The notes under the pieces were generated by a model, which worked only from the letters and a program-made list of their open reading frames with translations, ran no database searches and was not told the origin of the DNA. From Mucilaginibacter myungsuensis (lineage in GTDB: Bacteria > Bacteroidota > Bacteroidia > Sphingobacteriales > Sphingobacteriaceae): DNA of 64,000 bases. Both the position numbers and the translations under genes were made by a program. How positions within the stretch are numbered: the first letter of the stretch is position 1; the number at the start of each line of letters is the position of its first letter. The stretch is taken from NCBI RefSeq assembly GCF_015222005.1, contig NZ_JADFFL010000002.1, forward strand, positions 372,001 through 436,000. Reading direction: 5' to 3'. Of this stretch, positions 42,255 to 52,023 are shown piece by piece.

Positions 42255-45074
42255 ATGCCAAAAAACAATTCCATCAAGTCAGTATTGATCATCGGTTCGG
42301 GTCCTATTATCATAGGCCAGGCTTGTGAGTTTGATTATGCCGGTTCTCAAGCCGCGCTGTCGTTAAAAGATGAGGGTATCACCGTATCCATCATTAACAG
42401 CAACCCGGCAACCATCATGACCGATAAGGTTATTGCCGACAATGTTTACCTGCTGCCGCTTACCTGCGATAGCTTAGAGCAGATCCTTCAGGAACAACAG
42501 ATCGATGCCGTTTTGCCAACCATGGGTGGCCAGACCGCGTTGAACCTTTGTATCGAAGCCGACGAGCGTGGTATCTGGGAGAAATATGGTGTTAAGATAG
42601 TTGGTGTTGATATTGCCGCTATCGAAAAGACCGAGAACCGCGAGGCCTTCCGCCAGTTGATGGTAGAGATAGGCGTAGGTGTAGCTACCTCAAAAATTGC
42701 CAACTCTTTCCTTGAAGGTAAAGAGGCCGCGCAAGAGATAGGCTTCCCGCTGGTCATCCGCCCAAGTTATACCCTGGGTGGTAAAGGTGCGGGCTTTGTA
42801 CACAAAAAAGAAGACTTTGACCAGGCCCTGAGCCGCGGTTTACAAGCATCGCCAACTCACGAGGTTTTGGTGGAGCAAGCCGTGTTAGGCTGGAAAGAAT
42901 ATGAGTTAGAGTTGCTGCGCGACAACAACGATAACGTGATCATCATCTGTTCTATCGAGAACTTTGACCCGATGGGTATCCACACCGGCGACTCGATCAC
43001 CGTGGCCCCGGCCATGACCCTGAGCGACCGTTGCTATCAGGAGATGCGTAACCAGGCCATTAAAATGATGCGTGCCATTGGTAACTTTGCAGGTGGCTGT
43101 AACGTACAGTTCTCGGTCAACCCGGCTGATGAAAGCATCATAGCTATCGAGATCAACCCGCGTGTATCACGTTCATCAGCATTGGCATCAAAAGCTACAG
43201 GTTACCCCATCGCTAAGATCGCTGCTAAATTGGCTATCGGTTACAACCTTGACGAGATAGAGAACCAGATCACCAAAACCACTTCGGCCTACTTTGAGCC
43301 TACGCTTGATTATGTGATCGTAAAGATCCCTCGCTGGAACTTTGACAAATTTAAAGGTGCTAACCGCGAGTTAGGCCTGCAAATGAAATCGGTAGGTGAG
43401 GTTATGGGCATTGGCCGTAGCTTTATCGAAGCGTTGCAAAAAGCTTGTCAGTCTTTAGAGATAGGTCGCGCCGGTTTAGGTGCCGACGGTCGCCAAAGCC
43501 GCAATCTGGACGAGATCATGCACAGCCTGGAGCATCCAAGCTGGGATCGCTTGTTCCACATTTACGATGCCATGAGTTTGGGTGTACCGATGGAGTCTAT
43601 CCGTAAGGTGACCAAGATCGATCGCTGGTTCCTGAACCAGATCCAGGAGATCGTGAATATGGAAAACGAACTGCGCCGCTATTCACTAAATAACGTTCCG
43701 GTCGAGTTCTTATATACATTGAAACAAAAAGGTTTCTCTGACGTGCAGATCGCTTACATATTGGGCAACTCTACTACCGAAGAGGAAGTTTACCAACGCC
43801 GCAATACCTTAGGCATGCACCGCGTTTATAAAATGGTTGATACCTGCGCTGCCGAGTTCCAGGCTAAAACGCCGTACTTCTACTCTACCTACGAGGGCGA
43901 GAACGAGTCGGTGGTATCAGACAAACCAAAGATCATCGTATTAGGATCAGGCCCTAACCGTATCGGTCAGGGTATCGAGTTCGACTATAGCTGCGTACAC
44001 GGCTTATTGGCCGCTAAAGAGACCGGCTTCGAGGCGATCATGATCAACTGTAACCCCGAGACCGTATCTACCGACTTTAACATGGCTGATAAGCTGTACT
44101 TTGAGCCGGTATTCTGGGAGCACGTTCGCGAGATCATCGAACTGGAAAAACCGGTAGGTGTGATCGTTCAGTTGGGTGGCCAGACCGCTTTAAAAATGGC
44201 TGAGAAACTGCATGAGCATGGCATCAAGATCATCGGTACCAGCTACGATAACATGGACATTGCCGAGGATCGTGGCCGTTTCAGCGACTTGTTGAAAGAG
44301 CTTGATATCCCTTACCCTAAATACGGTGTGGCCGAAAGCGCTGAAGAAGCACTGGTAGTAGCACATGAAGTTGGTTACCCTGTGTTAGTTCGCCCAAGCT
44401 ACGTATTAGGCGGACAAGGTATGAGCATTGTGATCAACGATGAGGACCTGGAGAAAGCGGTAGTGAACTTATTAAAGAACCTGCCGGGCAACCGTGTATT
44501 GATCGACCACTTCCTGGATCGTGCTGCCGAGGCCGAGTCGGACTCGATCAATGATGGTGAAGATGTACACATCATTGGTTTGATGGAGCACATTGAGCCT
44601 GCCGGTATCCACTCAGGCGACTCGTACGCGGTATTGCCGCCGTTCGACCTGTCTGATAGTGTGATCAAACAAATGGAAGACCATACGGTGAAGATCGCTC
44701 ACGCGCTTAACGTACGTGGTCTGTTGAATATCCAGTTCGCTATTAAGGATGATAAGGTTTACGTGATCGAGGCTAACCCGCGCGCGTCACGTACGGTGCC
44801 GTTCATCGCCAAAGCATACGATGTACCATACATCAACATCGCCGCTAAAGTGATGCTGGGTACCCACAAACTGAAAGACTTTAAGATAGAGCGCAAACTG
44901 AAAGGTTACGCCATTAAAGAACCGGTATTCTCTTTCGATAAGTTCCCTGAGGTTGAAAAACAATTAGGCCCTGAAATGAAATCGACAGGTGAGGCTATCC
45001 GCTTTATCCCGGATCTGCAGGACCCATACTTTAGACACTTGTACAAAGAGAAATCGATGTATTTGTCTAAATAA
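42255..45074 (+). CDS. carB: Carbamoyl-phosphate synthase large subunit
   Basis: A 939-residue enzyme making carbamoyl phosphate from ammonia (delivered by CarA), bicarbonate and two ATP for pyrimidine and arginine synthesis. Two homologous halves are clear: the first with GSGPIIIGQACEFDYAGSQ and the ATP-grasp loop SYTLGGKGAGFV, the second with GSGPNRIGQGIEFDYSC and SYVLGGQGMSIV. NPRVSRSSALASKATGYP and NPRASRTVPFIAKAYDVP are the metal-site signatures. The protein ends at KEKSMYLSK, soon after the second carboxyphosphate half, so the C-terminal MGS allosteric domain of the roughly 1070-residue E. coli form is absent. carA is not adjacent. Confidence 0.96.
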   Translation: MPKNNSIKSVLIIGSGPIIIGQACEFDYAGSQAALSLKDEGITVSIINSNPATIMTDKVIADNVYLLPLTCDSLEQILQEQQIDAVLPTMGGQTALNLCIEADERGIWEKYGVKIVGVDIAAIEKTENREAFRQLMVEIGVGVATSKIANSFLEGKEAAQEIGFPLVIRPSYTLGGKGAGFVHKKEDFDQALSRGLQASPTHEVLVEQAVLGWKEYELELLRDNNDNVIIICSIENFDPMGIHTGDSITVAPAMTLSDRCYQEMRNQAIKMMRAIGNFAGGCNVQFSVNPADESIIAIEINPRVSRSSALASKATGYPIAKIAAKLAIGYNLDEIENQITKTTSAYFEPTLDYVIVKIPRWNFDKFKGANRELGLQMKSVGEVMGIGRSFIEALQKACQSLEIGRAGLGADGRQSRNLDEIMHSLEHPSWDRLFHIYDAMSLGVPMESIRKVTKIDRWFLNQIQEIVNMENELRRYSLNNVPVEFLYTLKQKGFSDVQIAYILGNSTTEEEVYQRRNTLGMHRVYKMVDTCAAEFQAKTPYFYSTYEGENESVVSDKPKIIVLGSGPNRIGQGIEFDYSCVHGLLAAKETGFEAIMINCNPETVSTDFNMADKLYFEPVFWEHVREIIELEKPVGVIVQLGGQTALKMAEKLHEHGIKIIGTSYDNMDIAEDRGRFSDLLKELDIPYPKYGVAESAEEALVVAHEVGYPVLVRPSYVLGGQGMSIVINDEDLEKAVVNLLKNLPGNRVLIDHFLDRAAEAESDSINDGEDVHIIGLMEHIEPAGIHSGDSYAVLPPFDLSDSVIKQMEDHTVKIAHALNVRGLLNIQFAIKDDKVYVIEANPRASRTVPFIAKAYDVPYINIAAKVMLGTHKLKDFKIERKLKGYAIKEPVFSFDKFPEVEKQLGPEMKSTGEAIRFIPDLQDPYFRHLYKEKSMYLSK

Positions 45075-45091
45075 GGTGAAAGCTTAAAGGT

Positions 45092-45128
45092 AAAAGGCGA
45101 AAGGTTCGAGAGGGTCTTTCGCTTTTTT
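45092..45128 (+). terminator. Terminator after carB
   Basis: GCGAAAG (45097-45103) pairs with CTTTCGC (45116-45122), followed by a run of seven T. It lies about 20 bases after the carB stop. Confidence 0.8.
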
Positions 45129-45533
45129 TGTTTTGGGGCGAGCTGGGGCGTTTTTAGGAGACACCTACGGAGCCGTAGTTGGGCACCTGCGACGCGCATT
45201 GATCCACGTACATTTAATTATTTTACGAGCAAAATGATCCGTAAATTAGATCGCCGTATGTAAATATTGCACATTTTTTCAAACGCCTGATTATCAAGAA
45301 CTTGCAAAATAGGATTTTAAAAAATGTAAACCTTTGTAAACTTTCGCCCTGTCGTTTGTGTCCCCACAAATGACCGATCGCGAGGGTAGCTATGGTCGCC
45401 TGTGAGGACACAGGCGACGGGACGGATAGCTTTTATTTCTAAACTTAATGACATTGCCCGAAGGGGTGCCGTGTTAATAGAAATTATGTATGATAACAAA
45501 GACTCCGGAAGAGTCGCCTAACACCCCCGTTCA
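45129..45533. other. Non-coding 405-base gap with several small palindromes
   Basis: No credible gene is seen between the carB terminator and dgt. The gap holds CTACGG-AG-CCGTAG (45165-45178), an AT-rich stretch around 45215-45345, and the pair of REP-like hairpins described separately. The short frames here match no known protein by eye. Confidence 0.6.
45351..45418. repeat. Pair of REP-like hairpins with 4-base loops
   Basis: The first hairpin is GTCGTTTGTG (45351-45360), loop TCCC, CACAAATGAC (45365-45374), with one G-T pair. The second is GTCGCCTGTG (45395-45404), loop AGGA, CACAGGCGAC (45409-45418), which is perfect. They are 20 bases apart, have the same 10-bp-stem and 4-base-loop design and share GTCG...GTG ends, as expected for a paired REP-type unit. 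No RAYT transposase gene is in the window. Confidence 0.75.
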
Positions 45534-46877
45534 TCAACTCATCGAAGGGAATGATATTCCCTTGATCTTCCGGAACAACTCCACTGCATACAGATCCGTC
45601 ATCCCCGAAACAAAATCCAAGATGGTTTGGATACGGGTGTAGGTATCGGTAGAATCTGTCAGGAATTGTTTGGGTATCAACTCCACCAGTTTTTTGTGGT
45701 ATTTGGAGTTGTTTGACAGATAGGCTGGAATAAACTCTTCTAACAAACCACCCATCACTTTATAACCTGCCACCTCTATCTGCACGACAGAACTGTAGTT
45801 ATAGATCTTCTTGACCGATAGTTTAGCAATGGTCTCCATCGTTGAGCGGAAAGGCTCGTCTATGCGGTCTATCAATGATGCATTAAAGTCGCCGTTAAGG
45901 ATGGTTTGTTCTTCGTTATACAACAATGCCGAACATTGCTGAATGAGTGTACTGATGGATCTGGCCCGCAGGTAGCCTACTTTGGCATCAACATCCTCTA
46001 TCCGCGCTAAGCGCTCTTCCATTTTAGGGTCGTTGCAGAGCGGGATCAATAAGGTCTCCAATTCGTGGTAGCTTAATATCTTTAAACGGTGGGCATCCTC
46101 CAGGTCGATGATGCTGTAGCAAATATCGTCGGCAGCTTCTACCATGTACACCAGCGGGTGGCGTTTGTAGATCAGTTGTTCGTTAGGTACACGGATCAGG
46201 TCCAGCTCGTTCGCTATCCTTTCAAAACCTTGCTGTTCGGAATCGAAGAAGCCGTATTTTTTTAAATGGATCTGGCTTTTATCACCACCAACTACCGAAC
46301 TGCACGGGTATTTGGCAATAGCAGCAATGGTTGAATAGGTCAAAGCAAAACTTCCGTAACCTTTGCCCGCGTAAGGATGTGTGAGGATACGCAGGGCGTT
46401 GGCATTCCCTTCAAAATTGGTCAGGTCCTGCCATTGCTGCTCGCTTACTTCGTTTTGGTATTTTTTGCCGTCGCCGTCAATAAAATAATGCGATATGGCC
46501 GACTCGCCCGAGTGGCCGAAGGCGGGGTTACCCAGATCGTGTGCCAGGCAGGCGGCAGCTACAATGTTACCTATCTCGCTCAGGAGCGGAAATTCATCGT
46601 CGATGTTAGGGTTGTCTTTCCTAAGCTTGTTGTAATGCTCACGGCCGAGAGATCTGCCCACGCTGGCCACCTCTAAACTATGCGTTAAGCGGTTGTGGAC
46701 AAAGATGCTGCCCGGCAGCGGGAACACCTGCGTTTTATTTTGCAAACGGCGGAACGGCGACGAAAAGATGATACGATCATAATCGCGCTGAAACTCAGAG
46801 CGGGCATCCTGCGGGCTGGCGTAGCTTTTATTTTCGTGTCCCCAGCGCTTGGCTGATAAAAGTTTGTCCCAATTCAT
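45534..46877 (-). CDS. dgt: Deoxyguanosinetriphosphate triphosphohydrolase (dGTPase)
   Basis: A 447-residue HD-domain enzyme removing triphosphate from dGTP and trimming dNTP pools. FSSPFRRLQNKTQVFPL, the ligand His in HNRLTHSLEVASVGRSL, the HD pair in AHDLGNPAFGHSGE and the later Asp in MVEAADDICYSIIDLED are all in place. The length and the LQNKTQV motif place it with type-1 dGTPases. It is monocistronic, with a weak TATCTTCG element about 28 bases upstream (46905-46912, minus strand). Confidence 0.95.
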   Translation of the reverse strand: MNWDKLLSAKRWGHENKSYASPQDARSEFQRDYDRIIFSSPFRRLQNKTQVFPLPGSIFVHNRLTHSLEVASVGRSLGREHYNKLRKDNPNIDDEFPLLSEIGNIVAAACLAHDLGNPAFGHSGESAISHYFIDGDGKKYQNEVSEQQWQDLTNFEGNANALRILTHPYAGKGYGSFALTYSTIAAIAKYPCSSVVGGDKSQIHLKKYGFFDSEQQGFERIANELDLIRVPNEQLIYKRHPLVYMVEAADDICYSIIDLEDAHRLKILSYHELETLLIPLCNDPKMEERLARIEDVDAKVGYLRARSISTLIQQCSALLYNEEQTILNGDFNASLIDRIDEPFRSTMETIAKLSVKKIYNYSSVVQIEVAGYKVMGGLLEEFIPAYLSNNSKYHKKLVELIPKQFLTDSTDTYTRIQTILDFVSGMTDLYAVELFRKIKGISFPSMS

Positions 46878-46999
46878 TGGCTGATCAAATAAAACGTGCA
46901 GGGGCGAAGATAGTTATTGATCACACAGGATAGCAGTCGAATAAGTAAAATAAGGTACGACCTTTATCCTGAAAATTCTATAATTCAGAAAATTCTGAT

Positions 47000-47611
47000 T
47001 CAGACCTTATCGATCCTGATCCATGGCATACCGGCCGCTTTAGCTGATGCTACACCAGCATTGCCATCCTCAAAAACAAGGCACTCGGCCGGTTTTACGC
47101 CCAGCTTTTCGGCCGCTGCTAAAAACGGATCGGGAAAAGGCTTGCCACGCGGGGTCTCGCCGGCGCATACCAATACTTCAACCAGGTCAAGGATGCCTAA
47201 TACCTGCAAAGTTTTGGTCACCGCAGCACGGTCGCCGCCCGATACTACTCCGATCCTTAATTTGCCGGCATGGGCTATCAGGTGATCGGTCACGTACTCT
47301 ATCGGCTTAACTTTATCTATGTACTCATCATAAAACAACTGCGCTCGTGTTTCCGCAAAACCTTCAGGATCAAAGGTAGAGTTATAGCGCTTATTGATCT
47401 CAGCCACCACGGCAGGGACCGGCAAGCCGGCAAACTCGTCGATAATGGCAGGGTCGAGGGTCACACCCGCGTCGCCCGTTAAGCGGATATAGGTCTCCAC
47501 GTGAGCGGGCATGGTATCGGCCAGGGTGCCGTCGCAATCGTACAGGAAAGCTTTGTAATCGCCCTGGGTAAGTTCTAACAGTTTTTTAAATTTCGCGTTA
47601 TCGGCAGCCAT
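47000..47611 (-). CDS. HAD-superfamily phosphatase, CbbY/beta-phosphoglucomutase-like
   Basis: A 203-residue cytoplasmic HAD hydrolase. Motif I FLYDCDGTLADTMPAH carries the nucleophile and acid Asp, motif II VVSGGDRAAVTK, and motif III/IV AECLVFEDGNAGVASAKAAG. The cap insert between motifs I and II is the small helical type found in phosphoglycolate phosphatase and beta-phosphoglucomutase relatives; the substrate is not assignable. It lies 12 bases downstream of the cupin gene on the same strand and is probably cotranscribed. Confidence 0.9.
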   Translation of the reverse strand: MAADNAKFKKLLELTQGDYKAFLYDCDGTLADTMPAHVETYIRLTGDAGVTLDPAIIDEFAGLPVPAVVAEINKRYNSTFDPEGFAETRAQLFYDEYIDKVKPIEYVTDHLIAHAGKLRIGVVSGGDRAAVTKTLQVLGILDLVEVLVCAGETPRGKPFPDPFLAAAEKLGVKPAECLVFEDGNAGVASAKAAGMPWIRIDKV

Positions 47612-47623
47612 AGGTATAGCTTG

Positions 47624-47986
47624 TTAAATATTGTCGGGGGTAAAATTGATAGTGGTCGACGGATCAAAAAGCACGTAGGCCCGTTTCCACGGGTCGTCGC
47701 CCAGCATTTGCCAGGTGTGGCCGCTGCCGGTGGTATCCATAGCAATGAGCACCTCGCCGGGGCGCAGCACAAATTCAGCACCGCTATGCATCTTAAAGTG
47801 CAACGTCCCTGTCATGCTGATCACGTATTGTGTGGTCGGCGCCGCGTGCCAGTCGTAGTAGCTATGTGGGGCGGTCTCTTTAAAGCGGATGGTAGAGCCG
47901 TCGGTAAAAACATCCTCGGCCAAATGGCCGACCTGCACATGCGAATGGCCGTCGGTGCCGGTGGTCAACAGGTAGGCTTTGATCAT
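47624..47986 (-). CDS. Small single-domain cupin protein
   Basis: A 120-residue protein of cupin fold with a conserved core YDWHAAPTTQYVISMTGTLH followed by EFVLRPGEVLIAMDTTGSGH, the two cupin motifs. The usual histidine/glutamate metal ligands are incomplete (one His in each motif), so metal binding is uncertain. It probably binds or modifies a small sugar- or acid-like molecule. It is first in a short operon with the HAD phosphatase, which may act on a related compound. Confidence 0.82.
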   Translation of the reverse strand: MIKAYLLTTGTDGHSHVQVGHLAEDVFTDGSTIRFKETAPHSYYDWHAAPTTQYVISMTGTLHFKMHSGAEFVLRPGEVLIAMDTTGSGHTWQMLGDDPWKRAYVLFDPSTTINFTPDNI

Positions 47987-48171
47987 GTCGCAAAGTAAGC
48001 AATTATGTCCTTGGGTTTACTTACCGATATGTAAGTGGAAAGTAATACGTTGCGCTTTACAGTCGATAAAAGCAGGCTCACCTGCCATATTCATAGGCAT
48101 TTCTACCAAATTCAGTTATCGGTAATAAAGCTTGCCCCGCGCGGTACATTTTTGTTGAAAAGAACACAAAA

Positions 48172-49329
48172 ATGAAAAAGACCACTATCACCATTTTACA
48201 CATCCTGATCGCCTGCTGCTTCTTTGCCCAAAACATTGATACCGCAGCATTACACATCCTGCAAAGGTCGTACGATAAACTTGCCACCATAGGGGATATC
48301 AGCTATCGCCTTGATCGTACTGATACCATGATCCGAGCAGGCGAACCGCTCACGATAAAAAAGCAGAGCATGCAGGGGACCTTAAATAAGAATGCTTACC
48401 TGTATCTCCGTTTTGATGATAGCGCCGAATGGCTGGTGCGGAACGATACATTGTACCTTAACATGTCGCCCTCTGTGGCATCTACCAGGGTGATACCCAA
48501 ACCGGACATGCACGAGCTGATAGCATATGGTATCCATGCCGGCTTCGGGCTCGACCGGCCATCCTTAAAACCTAATATTGTGGAGTTGAAATTTATTGAT
48601 GACAAAAATGATCCCGCGCATTATGTGATCAATGTGCTTTATAAGATGGATCACCGAAGTACAGAAACACAAAGCAAACTTTACTACAGCCGGTTTTGGA
48701 TCGATAAGAATAGCTTGTTCCCAACACGCAGGATATTATACTCTCGACGAACCGAGAATGGTGCCAACGCTGTAGATGTTTACGATTTTTCAGTATCGTT
48801 GAACGACAGTTCTCAAGTCGGGTTTGATCCGATGAAGTTCTTTCGTGGTAAACTTGCGATCCAAAAAGAACCGGAGTCTTTGAAGGTTGGCAACGCTGCC
48901 CCGGCATTTATATTGACCGATATCAGGATAGGTAAACGGCTATCATCAAATACACTGAAGGGAAAGATCGTATTACTCGATTTTTGGTACATGTCCTGCG
49001 CCCCCTGCCGCGAGTTGATGCCCGCGATACAAGAACTGCATCAAAAATTTAAAGGCGATGGCGTTGTGGTGGCCGGGGTAAATATACATGACACGTCCGC
49101 AAAAGAGATAGCCGCTTTTTTAAAGGGCCGGCAGAGCAATTATCCGCAATACTACCGGGCGTCGAAGATCAAGACCGACTATAAGGTTTACGCCGCGCCC
49201 ACCACTATAATTATTGGTAAGGACGGCAAAATTAAACTGGTAGAAGTAGGCTTGGGTGAAGACACTCCCCAAAAGCTTGAACGCGCAGTAAAGGCCGAAC
49301 TGAAAACCGCAACTTTGGTTAAGCGATAG
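48172..49329 (+). CDS. Exported TlpA-like thioredoxin-fold protein with N-terminal domain
   Basis: A 385-residue exported protein (signal-like MKKTTITILHILIACCFFAQ). Residues about 20-235 form a beta-rich DUF-type domain found ahead of TlpA domains in Bacteroidota. Residues about 245-380 are the AhpC/TSA-like redoxin fold with the pair Cys276-x-x-Cys279 in YMSCAPCRELMP and the cis-Pro motif YAAPTTIIIGKDG. It should reduce or exchange disulfides in the periplasm, where many surface proteins here must fold. It is followed by the two-component genes, with a gap of about 100 bases. Confidence 0.88.
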   Translation: MKKTTITILHILIACCFFAQNIDTAALHILQRSYDKLATIGDISYRLDRTDTMIRAGEPLTIKKQSMQGTLNKNAYLYLRFDDSAEWLVRNDTLYLNMSPSVASTRVIPKPDMHELIAYGIHAGFGLDRPSLKPNIVELKFIDDKNDPAHYVINVLYKMDHRSTETQSKLYYSRFWIDKNSLFPTRRILYSRRTENGANAVDVYDFSVSLNDSSQVGFDPMKFFRGKLAIQKEPESLKVGNAAPAFILTDIRIGKRLSSNTLKGKIVLLDFWYMSCAPCRELMPAIQELHQKFKGDGVVVAGVNIHDTSAKEIAAFLKGRQSNYPQYYRASKIKTDYKVYAAPTTIIIGKDGKIKLVEVGLGEDTPQKLERAVKAELKTATLVKR

Positions 49330-49426
49330 CGGCGGTCGAACTTTTATTGCCAACGATCACCATACATTTTATAATTTGTGCCATTGCCGGGCATATCAAA
49401 CAACAGGGCGAGAACTTATCCAGAAA

Positions 49427-51181
49427 ATGAGAACGAACATTATCCTGACCATATTGATATGCGCCATTTGCCTAAGTGCATCCGGAAAGCAAGGGCCGGT
49501 CGCCAACGCGCCATTTACGGAGGTTATCGTAAAGAAGAAGGTAGCCGGCAAGGTTTGCGATACCTGCAGCATTGCGTACGCCCTTGATGCTGAGCCGGCC
49601 TTCAGCTATGTGATCACCGGAGCCGGGCACACCCCGCAACGATTTAGCCGCCAGTTTAGAGACATCAAGGCTGTTTACAGCGGCAAGTCTTTCAATTCAA
49701 CCACACATATCGTCTCGGGAAAAAACATCGGGATAACTTTTCTGCCGACCTTTATTCGACAGGGCGGCAAAAAGATCCAGCTTTACCGGAATTTAGGACA
49801 AGAGGATCTTGAAGATATGGAGTTTTCTGCCGAGCAAAATGGCAAGGTAATTAAACAGTGGACATCACTGAGCTCTTTAGATGAACCCAGGGATCATATC
49901 ATTTTTGGGACGCGGGAGCGTACCGGTGAAAGCGGCCGAGTGCCGTGGCAGCGGACCTATTATGCAGGGGTATTTGACTTAGATATTAAGGACCAGCTCA
50001 CGATCACCATCAGGAATATCAAAACCCAAAAGGAGGTGCACATCATATCGGTGCTCCGTGCAGAGGATAAAGCCACCAACTTTGTTTATTACCAACTGTC
50101 GTTATCGGGCGATCAGCTTAGCGCTAATATTCAGGATGTGCTTAATACAAGGTCCGGCAAAACTATGCATGAGTTTGAACGCGGCGATTCGTCTGTACTA
50201 TTCAGCAAACATCACAATGCGATCGGCATCATCAGGTACATTGGCTTGGATAAGGGCGATGACGTTGAGTATGCTACGCAAAAGACACCTTACAACTGGC
50301 GGTCAGTAAACGCCCTCGACCCGGGGAACGGTGCATACGTTGTACTGGGTAATGACCTTAAAGCCGGGAAAGATCACCCTGTTTATCTACGCTACAAAAG
50401 CCAGCCCGAAACGATACATGCCATCACCATCAGGGTGAAAGCGATACCTTTCCGGATGCCCTGGGGGAAGATAGCGGGTGTTTGTATCTTTTTACTTGTC
50501 GTGGTGGGTATAGTATCCTACTTGCTGCATATCCGTAATAAAAGACGGCTCGCTACACTGAAATTAAAGAACGCCGATACGGAGACCCGCCTATCGCTGT
50601 TAAGTGGTCAGCTAAATCCGCATTTTCTTTACAACTCGCTTACGGCCATACAGGGCACTATCTACAGTCATGACCCCGGCCATGCCAATGCCTATATTGG
50701 CGATCTGGCGGCGTTTATGCGTAACGTGATTGACAATGGCAAAAAGGAATTTGTATCCTTACCGGAAGAACTCAAAATAGAGGAGGACTATTTAAAACTG
50801 GAACAGCAACGGGCCACTTTCGCATACAACATTACGCTCGCGCCCGGTCTGGACGCATCACAAATAGATATGCCCCCTTTATTATTGCAACCCGTGTTAG
50901 AGAATAGCTTGCGGCATGCTTTCCCCGTCGGTCATCCGGATCCTGAGCTCGCCATCGATATATCGCGGACGGGCGCGGATCTGCATATCGAGATCACTGA
51001 CAACGGCGGCACGCCCTGGGATACGGACAACATTAAGGAAGGGCATGGCCGATCGCTCACGCGGAAACGAATGGCGGTCTATAACGAAAAGCTGGAAGAT
51101 ATGCCTGTTACGATGCGCACCTGTTACAATGCAGATAAAGGCACAGTTACTACCTTTACCTTTACAAATTGGCTTGCATGA
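49427..51181 (+). CDS. LytS/YehU-type sensor histidine kinase
   Basis: A 584-residue membrane kinase. A signal-like N-terminus (TNIILTILICAICLSASG) leads to a periplasmic beta-rich sensor region of about 300 residues, then one membrane segment (about residues 347-369, GKIAGVCIFLLVVVGIVSYL). The His-kinase domain of the LytS family has phosphoacceptor His399 in GQLNPHFLYNSLTAIQ, and an N-box LLQPVLENSLRHAF. The G2-like EGHGRSLTRKRM loop is present but loosely conserved. Its TGA overlaps the ATG of the LytTR regulator by 4 bases. ATG 49427 is preferred as the start. Confidence 0.9.
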   Translation: MRTNIILTILICAICLSASGKQGPVANAPFTEVIVKKKVAGKVCDTCSIAYALDAEPAFSYVITGAGHTPQRFSRQFRDIKAVYSGKSFNSTTHIVSGKNIGITFLPTFIRQGGKKIQLYRNLGQEDLEDMEFSAEQNGKVIKQWTSLSSLDEPRDHIIFGTRERTGESGRVPWQRTYYAGVFDLDIKDQLTITIRNIKTQKEVHIISVLRAEDKATNFVYYQLSLSGDQLSANIQDVLNTRSGKTMHEFERGDSSVLFSKHHNAIGIIRYIGLDKGDDVEYATQKTPYNWRSVNALDPGNGAYVVLGNDLKAGKDHPVYLRYKSQPETIHAITIRVKAIPFRMPWGKIAGVCIFLLVVVGIVSYLLHIRNKRRLATLKLKNADTETRLSLLSGQLNPHFLYNSLTAIQGTIYSHDPGHANAYIGDLAAFMRNVIDNGKKEFVSLPEELKIEEDYLKLEQQRATFAYNITLAPGLDASQIDMPPLLLQPVLENSLRHAFPVGHPDPELAIDISRTGADLHIEITDNGGTPWDTDNIKEGHGRSLTRKRMAVYNEKLEDMPVTMRTCYNADKGTVTTFTFTNWLA

Positions 51182-51921
51182 ATAACCTTACTTGCTATAT
51201 CGTTGATGATGAACAAAGCGCTACTGAAGCCCTATCGGTATTGATGCAACGTTATTGCCCGCACGTAACCATTGCCGGTAACGCAAGCAATGTAAAGGGT
51301 GCCTTAAGTTTCCTAACGGATCATCCGGTCGATATTTTATTCTTAGATATTAAGATGAAGCAAGAGACCGGCTTCGATCTGTTAAAGCAGCTCCCGCCGG
51401 CTGCTGCCCATGTGATCTTTGTTACCGCGCACGACGAGTACGGGATACAGGCCATCAAATTTTCGGCGACGGATTACCTCTTAAAACCGGTAATGCCCGA
51501 AGAGTTGATAGCCGCGGTGCACAAAGTCGGTCAGCGTAAGCAAGCAGATGCCGGGCAGGTAGCCATGTTGCTACAGTCGTATCAGCATCAAAAACTGAAT
51601 ACGCAAAAGCGTATAGCCTTGCCTGATCAGCACCAGATAAGGTATGTGCTGATAGATGATATTATTTGCTGTAGTGCCGACAATACCTACACCAGCTTTT
51701 ACTTGCTGAACGAGGGCAAGCCCGTTGTGGTATCAAAACCGATATCCGAGTATGAGCAGATCCTATCCGTATATGGATTTGTGCGCATCCATCAATCCTG
51801 GCTGATCAATAAGAACCATATCGACTCATTCAAAAAGGCAGATGGCGGTTATCTGTTGATGGACAATAAAATGAGCGTACCTGTGAGCAGGCAACGTAAG
51901 CATTTGTTAAAGGATCTGTAA
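51178..51921 (+). CDS. LytTR-family response regulator
   Basis: A 247-residue regulator with a receiver domain (about 1-120: acidic pocket VDDEQ, phosphoacceptor Asp57 in FLDIKMKQETGFD, Lys in LLKPVMPEE) and a C-terminal LytTR DNA-binding domain (about 140-247, ending in VPVSRQRKHLL). It is translationally coupled to the kinase (ATGA). LytTR proteins bind direct repeats with about 20-base periodicity; the target is not known, and the neighbouring IPT/TIG lipoprotein gene is a candidate. Confidence 0.93.
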   Translation: MNNLTCYIVDDEQSATEALSVLMQRYCPHVTIAGNASNVKGALSFLTDHPVDILFLDIKMKQETGFDLLKQLPPAAAHVIFVTAHDEYGIQAIKFSATDYLLKPVMPEELIAAVHKVGQRKQADAGQVAMLLQSYQHQKLNTQKRIALPDQHQIRYVLIDDIICCSADNTYTSFYLLNEGKPVVVSKPISEYEQILSVYGFVRIHQSWLINKNHIDSFKKADGGYLLMDNKMSVPVSRQRKHLLKDL

Positions 51922-51968
51922 GAGCCTCGGGACCTCCCTTTCCCCATGCATATACGCCGAAATACGTA

Positions 51969-51999
51969 TTGAACGCCTTTGCCGTGCCCGTTAATTTTG
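51969..51999 (+). promoter_or_regulatory. Promoter of the IPT/TIG lipoprotein (TTG-N20-TAATTTTG)
   Basis: TTG (51969-51971), a 20-base spacer and TAATTTTG (51992-51999) match the Bacteroidota promoter exactly, 25 bases before the ATG at 52024. So the lipoprotein has its own start despite lying downstream of the regulator. Confidence 0.75.
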
Positions 52000-52023
52000 G
52001 GCACACACCAAAAAACGTTCGAT

